Positions 22,537-31,101 are shown, numbered from the stretch's first letter. The stretch: 32,005 nt of DNA from an uncultured Eubacteriales bacterium (GCA_934486755.1 CAKSQT010000014.1:1-32005); one strand, 5' to 3'. Translations and numbers: made by a program. The notes: generated from the letters alone by a model not told the origin.

Positions 22537-22565
22537 ATTATAGCACATTTTGGGGCTTTTGGCAA
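22537..22565 (-). promoter_or_regulatory. Promoter of the EamA transporter
   Basis: Minus-strand TTGCCA (22565-22560) and TATAAT (22542-22537) are 17 bases apart with a TGC extension, about 30 bases before the ATG. Confidence 0.75.
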
Positions 22566-22584
22566 ATAATATTAGGTAAAACAG

Positions 22585-22613
22585 TTGCTTTTTACGAAAA
22601 AAAAGGGTATCAT
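22585..22613 (+). promoter_or_regulatory. Promoter of the SufC/SufB-like pair
   Basis: TTGCTT (22585-22590) and TATCAT (22608-22613) are 17 bases apart, about 41 bases before the ATG. No clear IscR- or Fur-type operator is recognised in this short region. Confidence 0.5.
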
Positions 22614-22654
22614 ATATAAGATTTAGCATATTTTGCAAATTTTCGGAGGAAAGA

Positions 22655-23389
22655 ATGTTAGAATTAAAGAACATCTCTTTCAGCGCTGCTGCCGAAAGCG
22701 GCGAAAAAGAGATCATTAAAAACGTGAATTTAAAGATTGATGACGGGTTTGTCGTTATTACGGGACCCAACGGCGGCGGAAAATCTACGCTTGCAAAAAT
22801 AATTGCGGGAATACTGAAACCGACCGACGGTAAAATTTTGCTCAACGGCGAGGATATTACTGAACTTTCTATAACCGAAAGAGCAAATAAGGGAATCAGT
22901 TTTGCTTTTCAACAGCCTGTCAGATTTAAGGGCATAACGGTCTTCGACCTAATCGGCATTGCCTCAGGCAAGAAAATAAGCATAAACGAAGCGTGCGATT
23001 ATCTTTCGCAGGTAGGTCTGTGCGCAAGGGAATATATCAACCGTGAGGTAAATTCGTCTTTGTCGGGCGGTGAGTTAAAACGTATTGAGATAGCTACCGT
23101 ATTGGCAAGAGGAACGAAAATTTCTCTGTTCGACGAACCCGAAGCAGGAATTGACTTGTGGAGTTTCGGCAGTCTAATAAATGTGTTTGAAAAAATGCAC
23201 GAAAACCTCGGCGGTTCTATAATTATAATCTCGCATCAAGAACGTATTTTAAACATTGCAGACGAAATAATTGTGCTTGCCGACGGCAAGGTGCAGTATC
23301 AGGGTAATAAAAATGAGGTGTTGCCTGAATTGTTAAATTCTGCCTCGGGCGCTTGTAAGGTGCTTGAAGAAAGTATGAAGGGGTGCTGA
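22655..23389 (+). CDS. sufC: SufC-like Fe-S assembly ATPase (SmsC-type)
   Basis: Soluble ABC ATPase that powers Fe-S cluster assembly on its SufB/SufD-like partner. The 244 residues show Walker A GPNGGGKST (37-45), the Q-loop in FAFQQPVRFKGI, signature LSGGE (136-140) followed by LKRIEIA, Walker B SLFDEPEAGID and the switch histidine in IIISHQERI. The FQQP and EPEAGID features are characteristic of SufC. GGAGG lies just before the ATG. Only one SufBD-like gene follows, and sufS/sufU are absent here, which matches the minimal two-gene clostridial/archaeal arrangement called SMS. Function is inferred from family and pairing. Confidence 0.92.
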   Translation: MLELKNISFSAAAESGEKEIIKNVNLKIDDGFVVITGPNGGGKSTLAKIIAGILKPTDGKILLNGEDITELSITERANKGISFAFQQPVRFKGITVFDLIGIASGKKISINEACDYLSQVGLCAREYINREVNSSLSGGELKRIEIATVLARGTKISLFDEPEAGIDLWSFGSLINVFEKMHENLGGSIIIISHQERILNIADEIIVLADGKVQYQGNKNEVLPELLNSASGACKVLEESMKGC

Positions 23390-23391
23390 AT

Positions 23392-24309
23392 ATGAACAAT
23401 ACGGAGCAGATGCTTTTAAAAATAATTGCCGATATGGACGGTAAAACCGAAGGCGCTTATAATATACGCGCCAACGGCAAACTCGCCGAAAGAAATGTTA
23501 CCGAAAACATTGATATAAGAACAAAGGATGACAAACCGGGAATCGACATAATAATTCGCCCAAATACAATCGGCGAAACGGTTCATATACCTGTTATAAT
23601 CAGCGAAACGGGATTGGACGATCTCGTTTATAATGATTTTATAATCGGTGACAATTCCGATGTTACAATAGTTGCAGGCTGCGGAATTCACAACTGCGGC
23701 GATTTAGAATCGCGGCACGACGGAATCCATACTTTCTTTGTCGGCAAAAATGCTCGTGTAAAATATGTGGAGAGACATTACGGCGATGGCGAAGGCTCAG
23801 GACAAAGGAATATGAATCCGACTACAATAGTCAACATAGCCGAGGGCGGCTATATGGAAATGGAAACCAGCCAGATCTCAGGCATAAACTCGACTAACCG
23901 TATAACGAGGGCAACCGTCGGCGATATGGCTTCGCTTGTAATTCACGAAAAAATTATGACCGACGGCGACCAGTTTGCAAAAACCGATTTTACTGTCGAT
24001 TTAAACGGTAAGGGTTCAAGCGCAAATGTTGTATCAAGATCGGTTGCGAAGGAAAATTCTGGTCAGAAGTTTTTGTCAAAAATAAACGGCAACAATCTTT
24101 GCAACGGTCATACGGAGTGTGACGCAATAATTATGGACAACGGTCACGTGAGTGCTATACCCGAAATAACCGCAAACCATATTGACGCCTCGCTTATCCA
24201 CGAAGCCGCTATCGGAAAAATAGCTGGCGAACAGCTTATAAAATTGATGACCCTCGGACTCACCGAAAAACAAGCCGAGGAGCAAATAGTAAGCGGCTTT
24301 TTAAAATAA
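23392..24309 (+). CDS. SufB/SufD-like Fe-S scaffold protein (SmsB-type)
   Basis: Scaffold partner of the SufC-like ATPase. At 305 residues it is much shorter than E. coli SufB (about 495) and lacks that N-terminal region. A central beta-helix-like stretch (VTIVAGCGIHNCGD, 91-104) is followed by the C-terminal SufBD signature HIDASLIHEAAIGKI (263-277), with H270-E271, then LMTLGLTEKQAEEQIVSGF. Candidate cluster ligands are C97, C102, C237 and C243. ATG at 23392 is preferred over GTG 23383 because AAGGGG (23378-23383) is 8 bases upstream. Two bases separate it from sufC. A terminator begins at the stop. Confidence 0.92.
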   Translation: MNNTEQMLLKIIADMDGKTEGAYNIRANGKLAERNVTENIDIRTKDDKPGIDIIIRPNTIGETVHIPVIISETGLDDLVYNDFIIGDNSDVTIVAGCGIHNCGDLESRHDGIHTFFVGKNARVKYVERHYGDGEGSGQRNMNPTTIVNIAEGGYMEMETSQISGINSTNRITRATVGDMASLVIHEKIMTDGDQFAKTDFTVDLNGKGSSANVVSRSVAKENSGQKFLSKINGNNLCNGHTECDAIIMDNGHVSAIPEITANHIDASLIHEAAIGKIAGEQLIKLMTLGLTEKQAEEQIVSGFLK

Positions 24310-24338
24310 AAAAATCTCCGATTCAGTCGGAGATTTTT
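24310..24338. terminator. Bidirectional terminator between the SufB-like gene and yfcE
   Basis: AAAAATCTCCGA (24310-24321) and TCGGAGATTTTT (24327-24338) are 12-base perfect inverted repeats around TTCAG, between two convergent stop codons. Confidence 0.9.
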
Positions 24339-24342
24339 ACTG

Positions 24343-24885
24343 CTATTCGTATTTAAGATATACTTCGCCGTTATTTAGATTTTTCCAAAGAAATATGCCG
24401 TCTTCAAGCGTCATATAACTGTGCGGACTGTCTTCCTTTGGAATTGAAACCGAACCTGGGTTCATATATACGAAATCCTTTAAAACAGTGCATTTTGGAA
24501 TATGCGTATGACCGTTAAGCAAAATATCGCCCTCGCAAAGCGGCGGCGGATTATCACAATTATACTTGTGCCCGTGTGTTGCATATATTGCGCGGTTTTC
24601 AAATGGAATTACGGAATAATCGGAAAGAATAGGAAAGTTTAAAACCATTTGGTCAACCTCGCTGTCACAGTTTCCGCGTACACAGTAGATCTTTTCCTTT
24701 ATGCAGTTAAGCATCTCTATTACTTTTTTCGGTGAATACTCATCAGGCAGATCGTTCCTCGGACCGTGATACAGAATATCGCCGAGTAATAACATTCTGT
24801 CTGCTTTTTCCGACTTGAAGATCTCAATGAGCTTTTTGCAATAAAATGCCGAACCGTGTATATCCGAAGCTATAAGAAGTTTCAT
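24343..24885 (-). CDS. yfcE: YfcE-type metallophosphodiesterase
   Basis: Calcineurin-like phosphodiesterase of 180 residues; E. coli YfcE is a manganese-dependent phosphodiesterase of unknown natural substrate. Metal-binding motifs are in order: SDIHG at the N-terminus, LLGDIL, RGNCDSEVD, THGH and NGHTHIP. GAGGAGG lies about 8 bases before the ATG. It is a single gene with its own consensus promoter and shares a terminator with the Fe-S pair. Confidence 0.94.
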   Translation of the reverse strand: MKLLIASDIHGSAFYCKKLIEIFKSEKADRMLLLGDILYHGPRNDLPDEYSPKKVIEMLNCIKEKIYCVRGNCDSEVDQMVLNFPILSDYSVIPFENRAIYATHGHKYNCDNPPPLCEGDILLNGHTHIPKCTVLKDFVYMNPGSVSIPKEDSPHSYMTLEDGIFLWKNLNNGEVYLKYE

Positions 24886-24906
24886 ATAACATCCTCCTCG
24901 CCGAAG

Positions 24907-24935
24907 ATAATATCACAAAATAAACCGTATGTCAA
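24907..24935 (-). promoter_or_regulatory. Promoter of yfcE
   Basis: Minus-strand TTGACA (24935-24930) and TATTAT (24912-24907) are 17 bases apart, directly back to back with the divergent glycosyltransferase promoter. Confidence 0.75.
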
Positions 24936-24943
24936 AATAAATA

Positions 24944-24972
24944 TTGAAATATATGTCAATATGCTGTATAAT
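24944..24972 (+). promoter_or_regulatory. Promoter of the glycosyltransferase-rml operon
   Basis: TTGAAA (24944-24949) and TATAAT (24967-24972) are 17 bases apart, about 32 bases before the ATG. Only 8 bases separate its -35 from that of yfcE. Confidence 0.75.
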
Positions 24973-25004
24973 CACTTTGAGATAGGTGCAATAGGAGGAA
25001 ATGG

Positions 25005-25787
25005 ATGAACTCCGAATGTTACAATAAGGTAACTGCCTGTATAGTTACTTATAATAATAAAAGCGAAGTTATTGGTGCATATCGCTCCTTGTTCGGCAAA
25101 ACGGTTAAATATCCGTTAAAACTGTATGTTTCTGACAATGCTTCGGCAGACGGTACGGCCGATTGGTTTGCTGACAAAGAAAATGTCGAAGTTTTAAATC
25201 AAGGGAAGAACATCGGCTTCGGCGCGGCGCATAATGCGGTTCTCAAAGAACAAATTGGCGAGTATCATTTTGTTGTTAATCCTGATATAATCGTTTCCTA
25301 TGATGTTATATCTGAAATGGTTGACTTTATGAAAGAAAATCCAGATGTTGTTATGGCAATGCCCCGCATTTGCAATGCTGACGGGTCTGAGCAAAAACTG
25401 CCGAAAGAACGTCCTACGTTTGTTAATTTGTTTTTAGGCCGTTTGGCACCGCTTGGCGGTATTTTTAGGCGGATCAGAAATAATTATGTCTGGGCTGATC
25501 GCGAAACAGATGAAGTAACGGATATTGATTTTTGTTCGGGGTGCTTTTTTTGTATCAGAGGTTCCGCTTTCAAAGAATTAAACGGGTTTGACGAAAGGTA
25601 TTTTATGTATCTTGAAGATGCCGACCTCACTATGCGCGCAAAAAAGTTGGGTCGCGTCGTTATAGCTCCGCAGTTCAGCGTAATGCATATCTGGCACCGA
25701 GAAAGCGCAAAGAGCCTAAAATATTTATTTATTCATATTATCTCGTCTTTTAAATTTCTTAATAAATGGAGGAGTTATAGACAGTGA
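25005..25787 (+). CDS. Family 2 glycosyltransferase, probable rhamnosyltransferase
   Basis: Inverting GT-A glycosyltransferase of 260 residues. It opens with VTACIVTYNNKSEV; the nucleotide-sugar site includes VSDNASADGT and NIGFGAAHN. The acidic metal region is VVNPDI, and the acceptor side has FCSGCFFCIRG and ERYFMYLEDADLTMRA, a combination typical of WbbL/RfbF-like rhamnosyltransferases. No membrane helix is evident, so it probably acts at the inner face of the membrane on a lipid-linked sugar. GGAGG precedes the ATG. It overlaps rmlD by 4 bases, and the operon makes dTDP-rhamnose, which supports the donor prediction. Confidence 0.88.
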   Translation: MNSECYNKVTACIVTYNNKSEVIGAYRSLFGKTVKYPLKLYVSDNASADGTADWFADKENVEVLNQGKNIGFGAAHNAVLKEQIGEYHFVVNPDIIVSYDVISEMVDFMKENPDVVMAMPRICNADGSEQKLPKERPTFVNLFLGRLAPLGGIFRRIRNNYVWADRETDEVTDIDFCSGCFFCIRGSAFKELNGFDERYFMYLEDADLTMRAKKLGRVVIAPQFSVMHIWHRESAKSLKYLFIHIISSFKFLNKWRSYRQ

Positions 25788-26665
25788 AAATTCTTATAAC
25801 AGGATGCAAAGGTCAGTTAGGTAACGAATTGCAAAGCATAATTAAAACGGGAAGCGGCGAAATAGGCCCTATTTCAGCTCCGATTGTCGGCGCAGAGGTA
25901 ATTCCCGTTGATATTGATACTTTGGATATAACCGACCTTTCTGATGTTACGGCTTTTGTTGCGCAGAAAAAGCCTGACGTTATAATCAATTGTGCCGCAA
26001 TGACGAATGTAGACGGCTGTGAGAGCGATTATCAGACAGCGTTCAAGGTTAATGCATTAGGCGTGCGTAATCTGGCTATGGCGGCTGAAAAAGTATCGGC
26101 AAAGCTCGTTCACATTTCAACAGACTATGTCTTCGCTGGCAACGGTTCAAAACCCTATGTTGAATGGGAAGTTATCAACCCACAGAGCATATACGGTTCT
26201 TCAAAAGCTCTCGGCGAGAAATACGCTATGGCTTTTTGCAGTAAATTTTTTATTGTACGAACCTCTTGGCTCTACGGTTATATAGGGAAAAATTTTGTAA
26301 AAACGGTAAGACGCGTTATTCGCGAAAGGGGCAGTATTACCGTTGTTAACGATCAAGTAGGCAATCCGACTAATGCAAACGACCTTGCGTATCATATTTT
26401 AAAATTAATAAATACCGAAGAATACGGTATTTATCATTGCACAGGCAACGGCGAATGCTCGTGGTATGAGTTTGCGAAAAAGATTGCCGAGTATTCGGGA
26501 TTTCCAGATACGGTTAAGCCGTGTACGACGGCGGAATACAACAGTCCTACAAAACGTCCTGCTTATTCTTCTTTGATGAATTTAGCGTTGGAGTGCAGTG
26601 TGGGCGACGAAATGCGCGATTGGCAAATTGCCTTAAAAGAATATATTTCAAAAGTGGAGGATTAG
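25784..26665 (+). CDS. rmlD: dTDP-4-dehydrorhamnose reductase
   Basis: Last step of dTDP-L-rhamnose synthesis, an NAD(P)H-dependent reduction. The 293 residues begin MKILITGCKGQLGNEL with the GxxGxxG cofactor motif. Further motifs are NCAAMTNVDGCE, HISTDYVFAG and the catalytic YGSSKALGEK (Tyr and Lys of the SDR fold), then RTSWLYG. The start is GTG 25784, overlapping the glycosyltransferase stop, with GGAGGAG 9 bases upstream. It is separated from rmlB by a single base. Confidence 0.96.
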   Translation: MKILITGCKGQLGNELQSIIKTGSGEIGPISAPIVGAEVIPVDIDTLDITDLSDVTAFVAQKKPDVIINCAAMTNVDGCESDYQTAFKVNALGVRNLAMAAEKVSAKLVHISTDYVFAGNGSKPYVEWEVINPQSIYGSSKALGEKYAMAFCSKFFIVRTSWLYGYIGKNFVKTVRRVIRERGSITVVNDQVGNPTNANDLAYHILKLINTEEYGIYHCTGNGECSWYEFAKKIAEYSGFPDTVKPCTTAEYNSPTKRPAYSSLMNLALECSVGDEMRDWQIALKEYISKVED

Positions 26666-26666
26666 T

Positions 26667-27734
26667 ATGAAAAAATATTTAGTCACCGGAGGAGCAGGTT
26701 TTATCGGTTCTAATTTTGTCATCTATATGCTAAATAAGTATGACGATGTCGAAATTATTAATGTTGATAAACTGACATATGCCGGCAACCTCGAAAATTT
26801 AAAGAGTGTTGAAAACAACCCGCGTTATAGCTTTGTTCAGGCCGATATATGCGATAAAGAGGCTATTTCAAAGATTTTTGCTGAGAACGACATTGACTAT
26901 GTTGTAAATTTTGCCGCCGAGAGTCACGTTGACCGCAGTATAACGAACCCCGAAATATTTGTTCAGACAAATGTTGAAGGAACTGTTAATATGCTTCAAT
27001 GTGCCAAGATTGCTTGGCAAACAGGCGATGACGAGTACAAGACAGGCGTAAAATATCTTCAAGTCTCAACCGATGAAGTGTATGGCACATTGGGTGCGGA
27101 AGGCTATTTTATGGAGACAACTCCGCTTGATCCCCATTCGCCGTATTCGGCTTCAAAGGCTTCTGCCGATATGTTTGTTAAGGCTTTCGGAGATACTTAC
27201 AAGTTCCCGATCAATATTACACGTTGTTCAAATAACTACGGTCCTTATCAGTTCCCTGAAAAGTTAATCCCGCTTATTATGAACAATACTCTCAAACACA
27301 AGGATTTGCCTGTTTACGGCGACGGTATGCAGATTCGTGACTGGCTGTATGTTGAAGACCATTGTAAAGCAATAGATATGGTTATACGCGACGGCAAACT
27401 CGGAGAAGTATATAATGTCGGAGGGCACAACGAGCGTCCGAACATTTTTATTGTTAAGTCAATTATTGAATACATCAAAGAGAATGTTGACGGCGAAGTC
27501 GGCGAGCATATGATTAAGCATGTTACAGACCGTAAGGGTCACGACCGCCGTTACGGAATAGATCCTCAGAAGATTAAGGACGCGCTCGGCTGGTATCCCG
27601 AAACCTGTTTTGAAGTCGGAATTAAAAAGACTTTGAAATGGTATCTTGACAATCAGGATTGGGTCAAGAATGTTACCAGCGGTGAATACACCAAGTATTA
27701 TGACAAGATGTATAGCGGAAAGAAGGAACTTTAA
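26667..27734 (+). CDS. rmlB: dTDP-glucose 4,6-dehydratase
   Basis: Second step of the dTDP-rhamnose pathway. The 355 residues carry the NAD motif GGAGFIGSN, the sequence NFAAESHVDRSI, STDEVYGTLG and the catalytic YSASKASAD, and then NNYGPYQFPEKLIPL, all diagnostic of RmlB. GGAGG precedes the ATG. Its TAA overlaps the rmlC ATG by one base. Confidence 0.97.
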   Translation: MKKYLVTGGAGFIGSNFVIYMLNKYDDVEIINVDKLTYAGNLENLKSVENNPRYSFVQADICDKEAISKIFAENDIDYVVNFAAESHVDRSITNPEIFVQTNVEGTVNMLQCAKIAWQTGDDEYKTGVKYLQVSTDEVYGTLGAEGYFMETTPLDPHSPYSASKASADMFVKAFGDTYKFPINITRCSNNYGPYQFPEKLIPLIMNNTLKHKDLPVYGDGMQIRDWLYVEDHCKAIDMVIRDGKLGEVYNVGGHNERPNIFIVKSIIEYIKENVDGEVGEHMIKHVTDRKGHDRRYGIDPQKIKDALGWYPETCFEVGIKKTLKWYLDNQDWVKNVTSGEYTKYYDKMYSGKKEL

Positions 27735-28279
27735 TGGGAAAGTTTAATTTCATTAAAACCGATATTGACGGCGTCATTATAGTTGAACCCACCGCTTACG
27801 GTGACAGCAGAGGTTACTTTATGGAAACCTATCAGCGCGAAGATTTCGTAAAGGGCGGCATTGACGTCGAGTTTGTTCAAGACAATCAGTCTATGTCAAC
27901 CAAAGGTGTTCTCCGCGGTCTTCATTTTCAAAAGCAATTTCCTCAGTCTAAATTAGTTCGTTGCATAAAAGGCGAGGTCTTTGATGTGGCGGTCGATTTG
28001 CGTCCGGGAAGTCCGACATACGGCAAGTGGGAGGGCGTTTTATTGACCGAAGAGAACAAACGCCAATTCTTTATTCCGAAAAATTTTGCACACGGTTTTT
28101 TGGTTCTTTCAGATGTTGCGGAATTTGTTTATAAGGTTGATGATTTTTATCATCCTAACGATGAGGGCGGTCTAATGTGGAACGATCCCGATATAGGAGT
28201 TGAATGGCCTATTCCTAACGGTCTTGAAATAAAACTTTCCGATAAGGACAAGCTGCATCCGCCTTTTAAGAATAAGTAA
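27734..28279 (+). CDS. rmlC: dTDP-4-dehydrorhamnose 3,5-epimerase
   Basis: Third pathway step, double epimerisation of the keto sugar. The 181 residues fit the cupin family. Motifs are DSRGYFMETYQRED, FVQDNQS, GVLRGLHFQ with the active-site histidine, DVAVDLRPGSPTYGKW and FAHGFLVLSD. AAGGAA lies shortly before the ATG. It is the last gene of the operon and is followed by a strong terminator. The first-step enzyme gene rmlA is not in this cluster. Confidence 0.97.
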   Translation: MGKFNFIKTDIDGVIIVEPTAYGDSRGYFMETYQREDFVKGGIDVEFVQDNQSMSTKGVLRGLHFQKQFPQSKLVRCIKGEVFDVAVDLRPGSPTYGKWEGVLLTEENKRQFFIPKNFAHGFLVLSDVAEFVYKVDDFYHPNDEGGLMWNDPDIGVEWPIPNGLEIKLSDKDKLHPPFKNK

Positions 28280-28292
28280 TATAATTTTATCG

Positions 28293-28319
28293 GTGTCGGC
28301 GTTTTGCCGACACTTTTTT
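28293..28319 (+). terminator. Intrinsic terminator after rmlC
   Basis: GTGTCGGC (28293-28300) pairs with GCCGACAC (28306-28313) around GTTTT, followed by six T residues. Confidence 0.92.
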
Positions 28320-28343
28320 ATTCATTTTAATTGCATATATTGC

Positions 28344-28372
28344 TTGAAAAGAAGCGACTGTTAGTGTATAAT
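28344..28372 (+). promoter_or_regulatory. Promoter of the nusB operon
   Basis: TTGAAA (28344-28349) and TATAAT (28367-28372) are 17 bases apart, about 31 bases before the nusB ATG. Confidence 0.75.
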
Positions 28373-28403
28373 ATAATCGCATAATTATGAAAGTGGGTGC
28401 ATT

Positions 28404-28805
28404 ATGACACGTAAAGAGGCAAGGGAAGAAGCCTTTATTTTAATTTTCGAGAAAATGTTTAATAACGATACACCGCAAGATTTGTTGTTATTGGCTGCCG
28501 AGGTTCGCGATATCGAATATGACGATTATGTTAAAGAGGTGTTTTTCGGTGTGTACGATAAAGTTTGCGAGCTTGACGAGATAATATCGAACAACGCTAT
28601 CGGCTGGCGTATCGAGAGAATTTCAAAGGTTTCGCTTGCGATTCTGCGTCTTGCCATTTATGAGATAAAATATATGGAACAGATACCCGACTCGGTATCA
28701 ATAAACGAGGCTGTTGAACTGTGTAAAAAATATGCCACAAAGGACGATTCGGCTTTTGTAAACGGTATTCTTTCGACAGTTGTAAAAAACGATGCCGTTA
28801 AATAA
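28404..28805 (+). CDS. nusB: Transcription antitermination factor NusB
   Basis: RNA-binding helical protein that with S10 forms the rRNA antitermination complex. The 133 residues start TRKEAREEAFILIFEKMF. The C-terminal half has the conserved AILRLAIYEIKYM, PDSVSINEAVELCKKYATKDDSAFVNGIL, which is diagnostic. GTGGGTG lies shortly before the ATG. It overlaps xseA by 14 bases. Confidence 0.96.
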   Translation: MTRKEAREEAFILIFEKMFNNDTPQDLLLLAAEVRDIEYDDYVKEVFFGVYDKVCELDEIISNNAIGWRIERISKVSLAILRLAIYEIKYMEQIPDSVSINEAVELCKKYATKDDSAFVNGILSTVVKNDAVK

Positions 28806-30015
28806 TGCAATCACCGTAAAACAACTGAATTTATACGTAAAAACGTTGCTTGAAGGCGATAGGCGTTTAAGCTCGGTTGTTGTTGCAGGAGAAATATCGA
28901 ATTTTAAAAATCATTATGCAAGCGGGCATTTGTATTTTACCCTTAAAGACAGTGAGGCGGCAATCAAATGCGTAATGTTCCGTTCATCGGCTGTGCGTTT
29001 GAGGTTTGTCCCGAAAGACGGCTCAAAAGTTGTTTTGCGCGGTCATATATCGCTGTATGAAAAGGACGGTCAATATCAATTTTACGCTGATGAAATGAGT
29101 GAAGACGGCCTTGGCGATATTTCACTGCGTTTTGAACAGCTGAAAGAGAAATTGAGTAAAGAAGGTCTTTTCGACCCCGAAAATAAACGTCCGATACCGC
29201 GTTTCCCTATGTCGATTGCGGTAGTCACCTCGCAAACGGGGGCGGCTGTGCAGGATATAATAAATATCCTTTCTCGGCGTTGGCCTGTTGCACAAATAGT
29301 ACTGTGTCCTGTATCTGTCCAAGGCGAATCGGCTGTGCCTGAAATGCTTTCGGTGCTTGAACGGGTTTACTCTCTTGATAGTGTTGAACTTATAATTATC
29401 GGACGCGGCGGCGGTTCGGCGGAAGATTTATGGTCATTTAACGATGAACGGTTGGCACGTAAAATCTACGAATCGCCAGTTCCTGTTATATCTGCCGTGG
29501 GTCACGAAACTGATTTTACAATATGCGACTTTGTTTCAGATCTCCGCGCGCCGACTCCTTCGGCTGCTGCTGAACTTGCAGTGCCCGACTCACGGGAAAT
29601 AATTGAAAAATTAAAAAGATACGGGTCAATAATGCTGACTTCGCTCAGAAAGACATATAATTATCAGGAAGTGTGCTTGAAAGCTGTATTAAACAGCAAT
29701 ATTTTTAAAAATCCCGTTGAAAATTTGATTGAGCAGCGCACTCAGCGCGTTGATAAAGCGGTCGAAAGACTCTGTGATTTGTTTAATAACCGTGTTTCAT
29801 CTTTTGAAAACAAATGTATGCGTCTTACAACAAAGCTTGATACGCTCAGTCCGTTAAAAGTAATGAATAGGGGATACTCATTGGTCACGAGAAATAATTT
29901 TTTAGTTAGATCGGTCGATGATGTAAACGCGGGTGAGAATATCAGCATTAAATTGTCCGACGGTACGATCAAATGTACGATAACAGATAAGGAGAAAGAC
30001 GATGCCCGAAAATAA
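28792..30015 (+). CDS. xseA: Exodeoxyribonuclease VII large subunit
   Basis: Catalytic subunit of the single-strand-specific exonuclease VII. The 407 residues begin with an OB-fold that binds single-stranded DNA (VVAGEISNFKNHYASGHLYF). The catalytic domain follows with MSIAVVTSQTGAAVQDIINIL, IIGRGGGSAEDLWSFNDERLAR and SAVGHETDFTICDFVSDLRAPTPS, then a long helical region. ATG at 28792 lies inside nusB, and its Shine-Dalgarno match is weak, so translation may depend on coupling to nusB. It overlaps xseB by 14 bases. Confidence 0.96.
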   Translation: MPLNNAITVKQLNLYVKTLLEGDRRLSSVVVAGEISNFKNHYASGHLYFTLKDSEAAIKCVMFRSSAVRLRFVPKDGSKVVLRGHISLYEKDGQYQFYADEMSEDGLGDISLRFEQLKEKLSKEGLFDPENKRPIPRFPMSIAVVTSQTGAAVQDIINILSRRWPVAQIVLCPVSVQGESAVPEMLSVLERVYSLDSVELIIIGRGGGSAEDLWSFNDERLARKIYESPVPVISAVGHETDFTICDFVSDLRAPTPSAAAELAVPDSREIIEKLKRYGSIMLTSLRKTYNYQEVCLKAVLNSNIFKNPVENLIEQRTQRVDKAVERLCDLFNNRVSSFENKCMRLTTKLDTLSPLKVMNRGYSLVTRNNFLVRSVDDVNAGENISIKLSDGTIKCTITDKEKDDARK

Positions 30016-30220
30016 TGTTGATTTTGAAAAAGTAATTGAAGAACTTGAAAAAACTGTTGAAAAACTCGAAAACGGCGACTGCGGTTTGGAAGAATCAATA
30101 AAACTATTTGAAAAGGGAATAGAGCTTTCTAAAACGTGCCGCGATTGTCTTGAAAACGCGCGCAAGCGAATAATCACGCTTACCGACGCGGAAAATGAGG
30201 CTTTAAAGAATGAACAATAA
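30002..30220 (+). CDS. xseB: Exodeoxyribonuclease VII small subunit
   Basis: Short helical partner of XseA, 72 residues. DFEKVIEELEKTVEKLENGD, then LEESIKLFEKGIELSKTC, is the diagnostic XseB coiled hairpin. AAGGAG lies about 7 bases before the ATG, inside the xseA end. It overlaps ispA by 11 bases. Confidence 0.95.
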   Translation: MPENNVDFEKVIEELEKTVEKLENGDCGLEESIKLFEKGIELSKTCRDCLENARKRIITLTDAENEALKNEQ

Positions 30221-31085
30221 TGGTTTTATTATAAATAAAGAAGAAATTGACCGCAGATTATTGCTAATATTTTCGGACGAAAACTGCGGTGACAATGCCG
30301 CATTTAAAGCTGCGGGATACAGTATTCTCAATGGCGGAAAAAGGGTAAGACCTATTTTACTTTTGGAGTTTTACCGTATGTGCGGCGGCAAAAACGAAGA
30401 AGCATATTCGTTTGCTTTGGCGCTTGAAATGATACATACATATTCGCTCATACACGATGATCTGCCTTGTATGGATAATGACGATATGCGACGCGGAAAG
30501 CCTTCGTGCCATAAAGCATACGGCGAGGATATGGCGCTCCTTGCGGGCGACGCATTACTCACACTTGCTTTTAAAACCGCTTCGACCGTAAAAACCATTC
30601 CTGCCGACAGAGCAGTTAAAGCAATCGGTTTTCTTGCCGAAATGGCAGGAATTTCGGGAATGATCGGCGGTCAGGTGACCGATCTTAAAATTGAGAACAC
30701 CGCCGCACCTATCGAATTAGTTCGTGATATGTATTTGAAAAAAACGGGCGCTCTATTAAAGGCTGCATCTTCGATAGGGTGTATTCTCGCTGGTCGTGAA
30801 GATATGGTTGACAAGGCAGGCGAATATGCCGATAATGTCGGTCTTGCTTTTCAAATTATTGATGACATTCTCGATAAAACAGCCGATGAAAAACTATTCG
30901 GAAAACCAATAGGCAGCGACGATAAAAACCAAAAAACCACGTATGTTTCTAAGTACGGCTTGGAACAATCGAAAAAAATTGCTGCTGAACTTACGGAAAA
31001 CGCACTCAAAATTCTTGATAAATTTGACGGAGACAGTTCAGAGCTGAAACGTATAACAAACGAGCTTCTTGACAGAAAGTATTAA
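30210..31085 (+). CDS. ispA: Polyprenyl (farnesyl) diphosphate synthase
   Basis: Trans-isoprenyl diphosphate synthase that condenses IPP with allylic diphosphates. The 291 residues contain GGKRVRP (42-48), the first aspartate motif DDLPCMD (83-89) with RRG after it, and the second motif IIDDILD (216-222). The two-residue insertion in the first motif is typical of bacterial farnesyl diphosphate synthases. It sits between xseB and dxs, a frequent clostridial order that links the MEP pathway to prenyl chain formation. Confidence 0.94.
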   Translation: MNNNGFIINKEEIDRRLLLIFSDENCGDNAAFKAAGYSILNGGKRVRPILLLEFYRMCGGKNEEAYSFALALEMIHTYSLIHDDLPCMDNDDMRRGKPSCHKAYGEDMALLAGDALLTLAFKTASTVKTIPADRAVKAIGFLAEMAGISGMIGGQVTDLKIENTAAPIELVRDMYLKKTGALLKAASSIGCILAGREDMVDKAGEYADNVGLAFQIIDDILDKTADEKLFGKPIGSDDKNQKTTYVSKYGLEQSKKIAAELTENALKILDKFDGDSSELKRITNELLDRKY

Positions 31086-31101
31086 AGGAATGTTATTATA
31101 A

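Noticed and set aside
22507..22845. N-terminal extension of the EamA transporter
   Set aside because: It would overlap the divergent sufC gene and both promoters; the ATG at 22506 has the ribosome binding site and leads into the first membrane helix.
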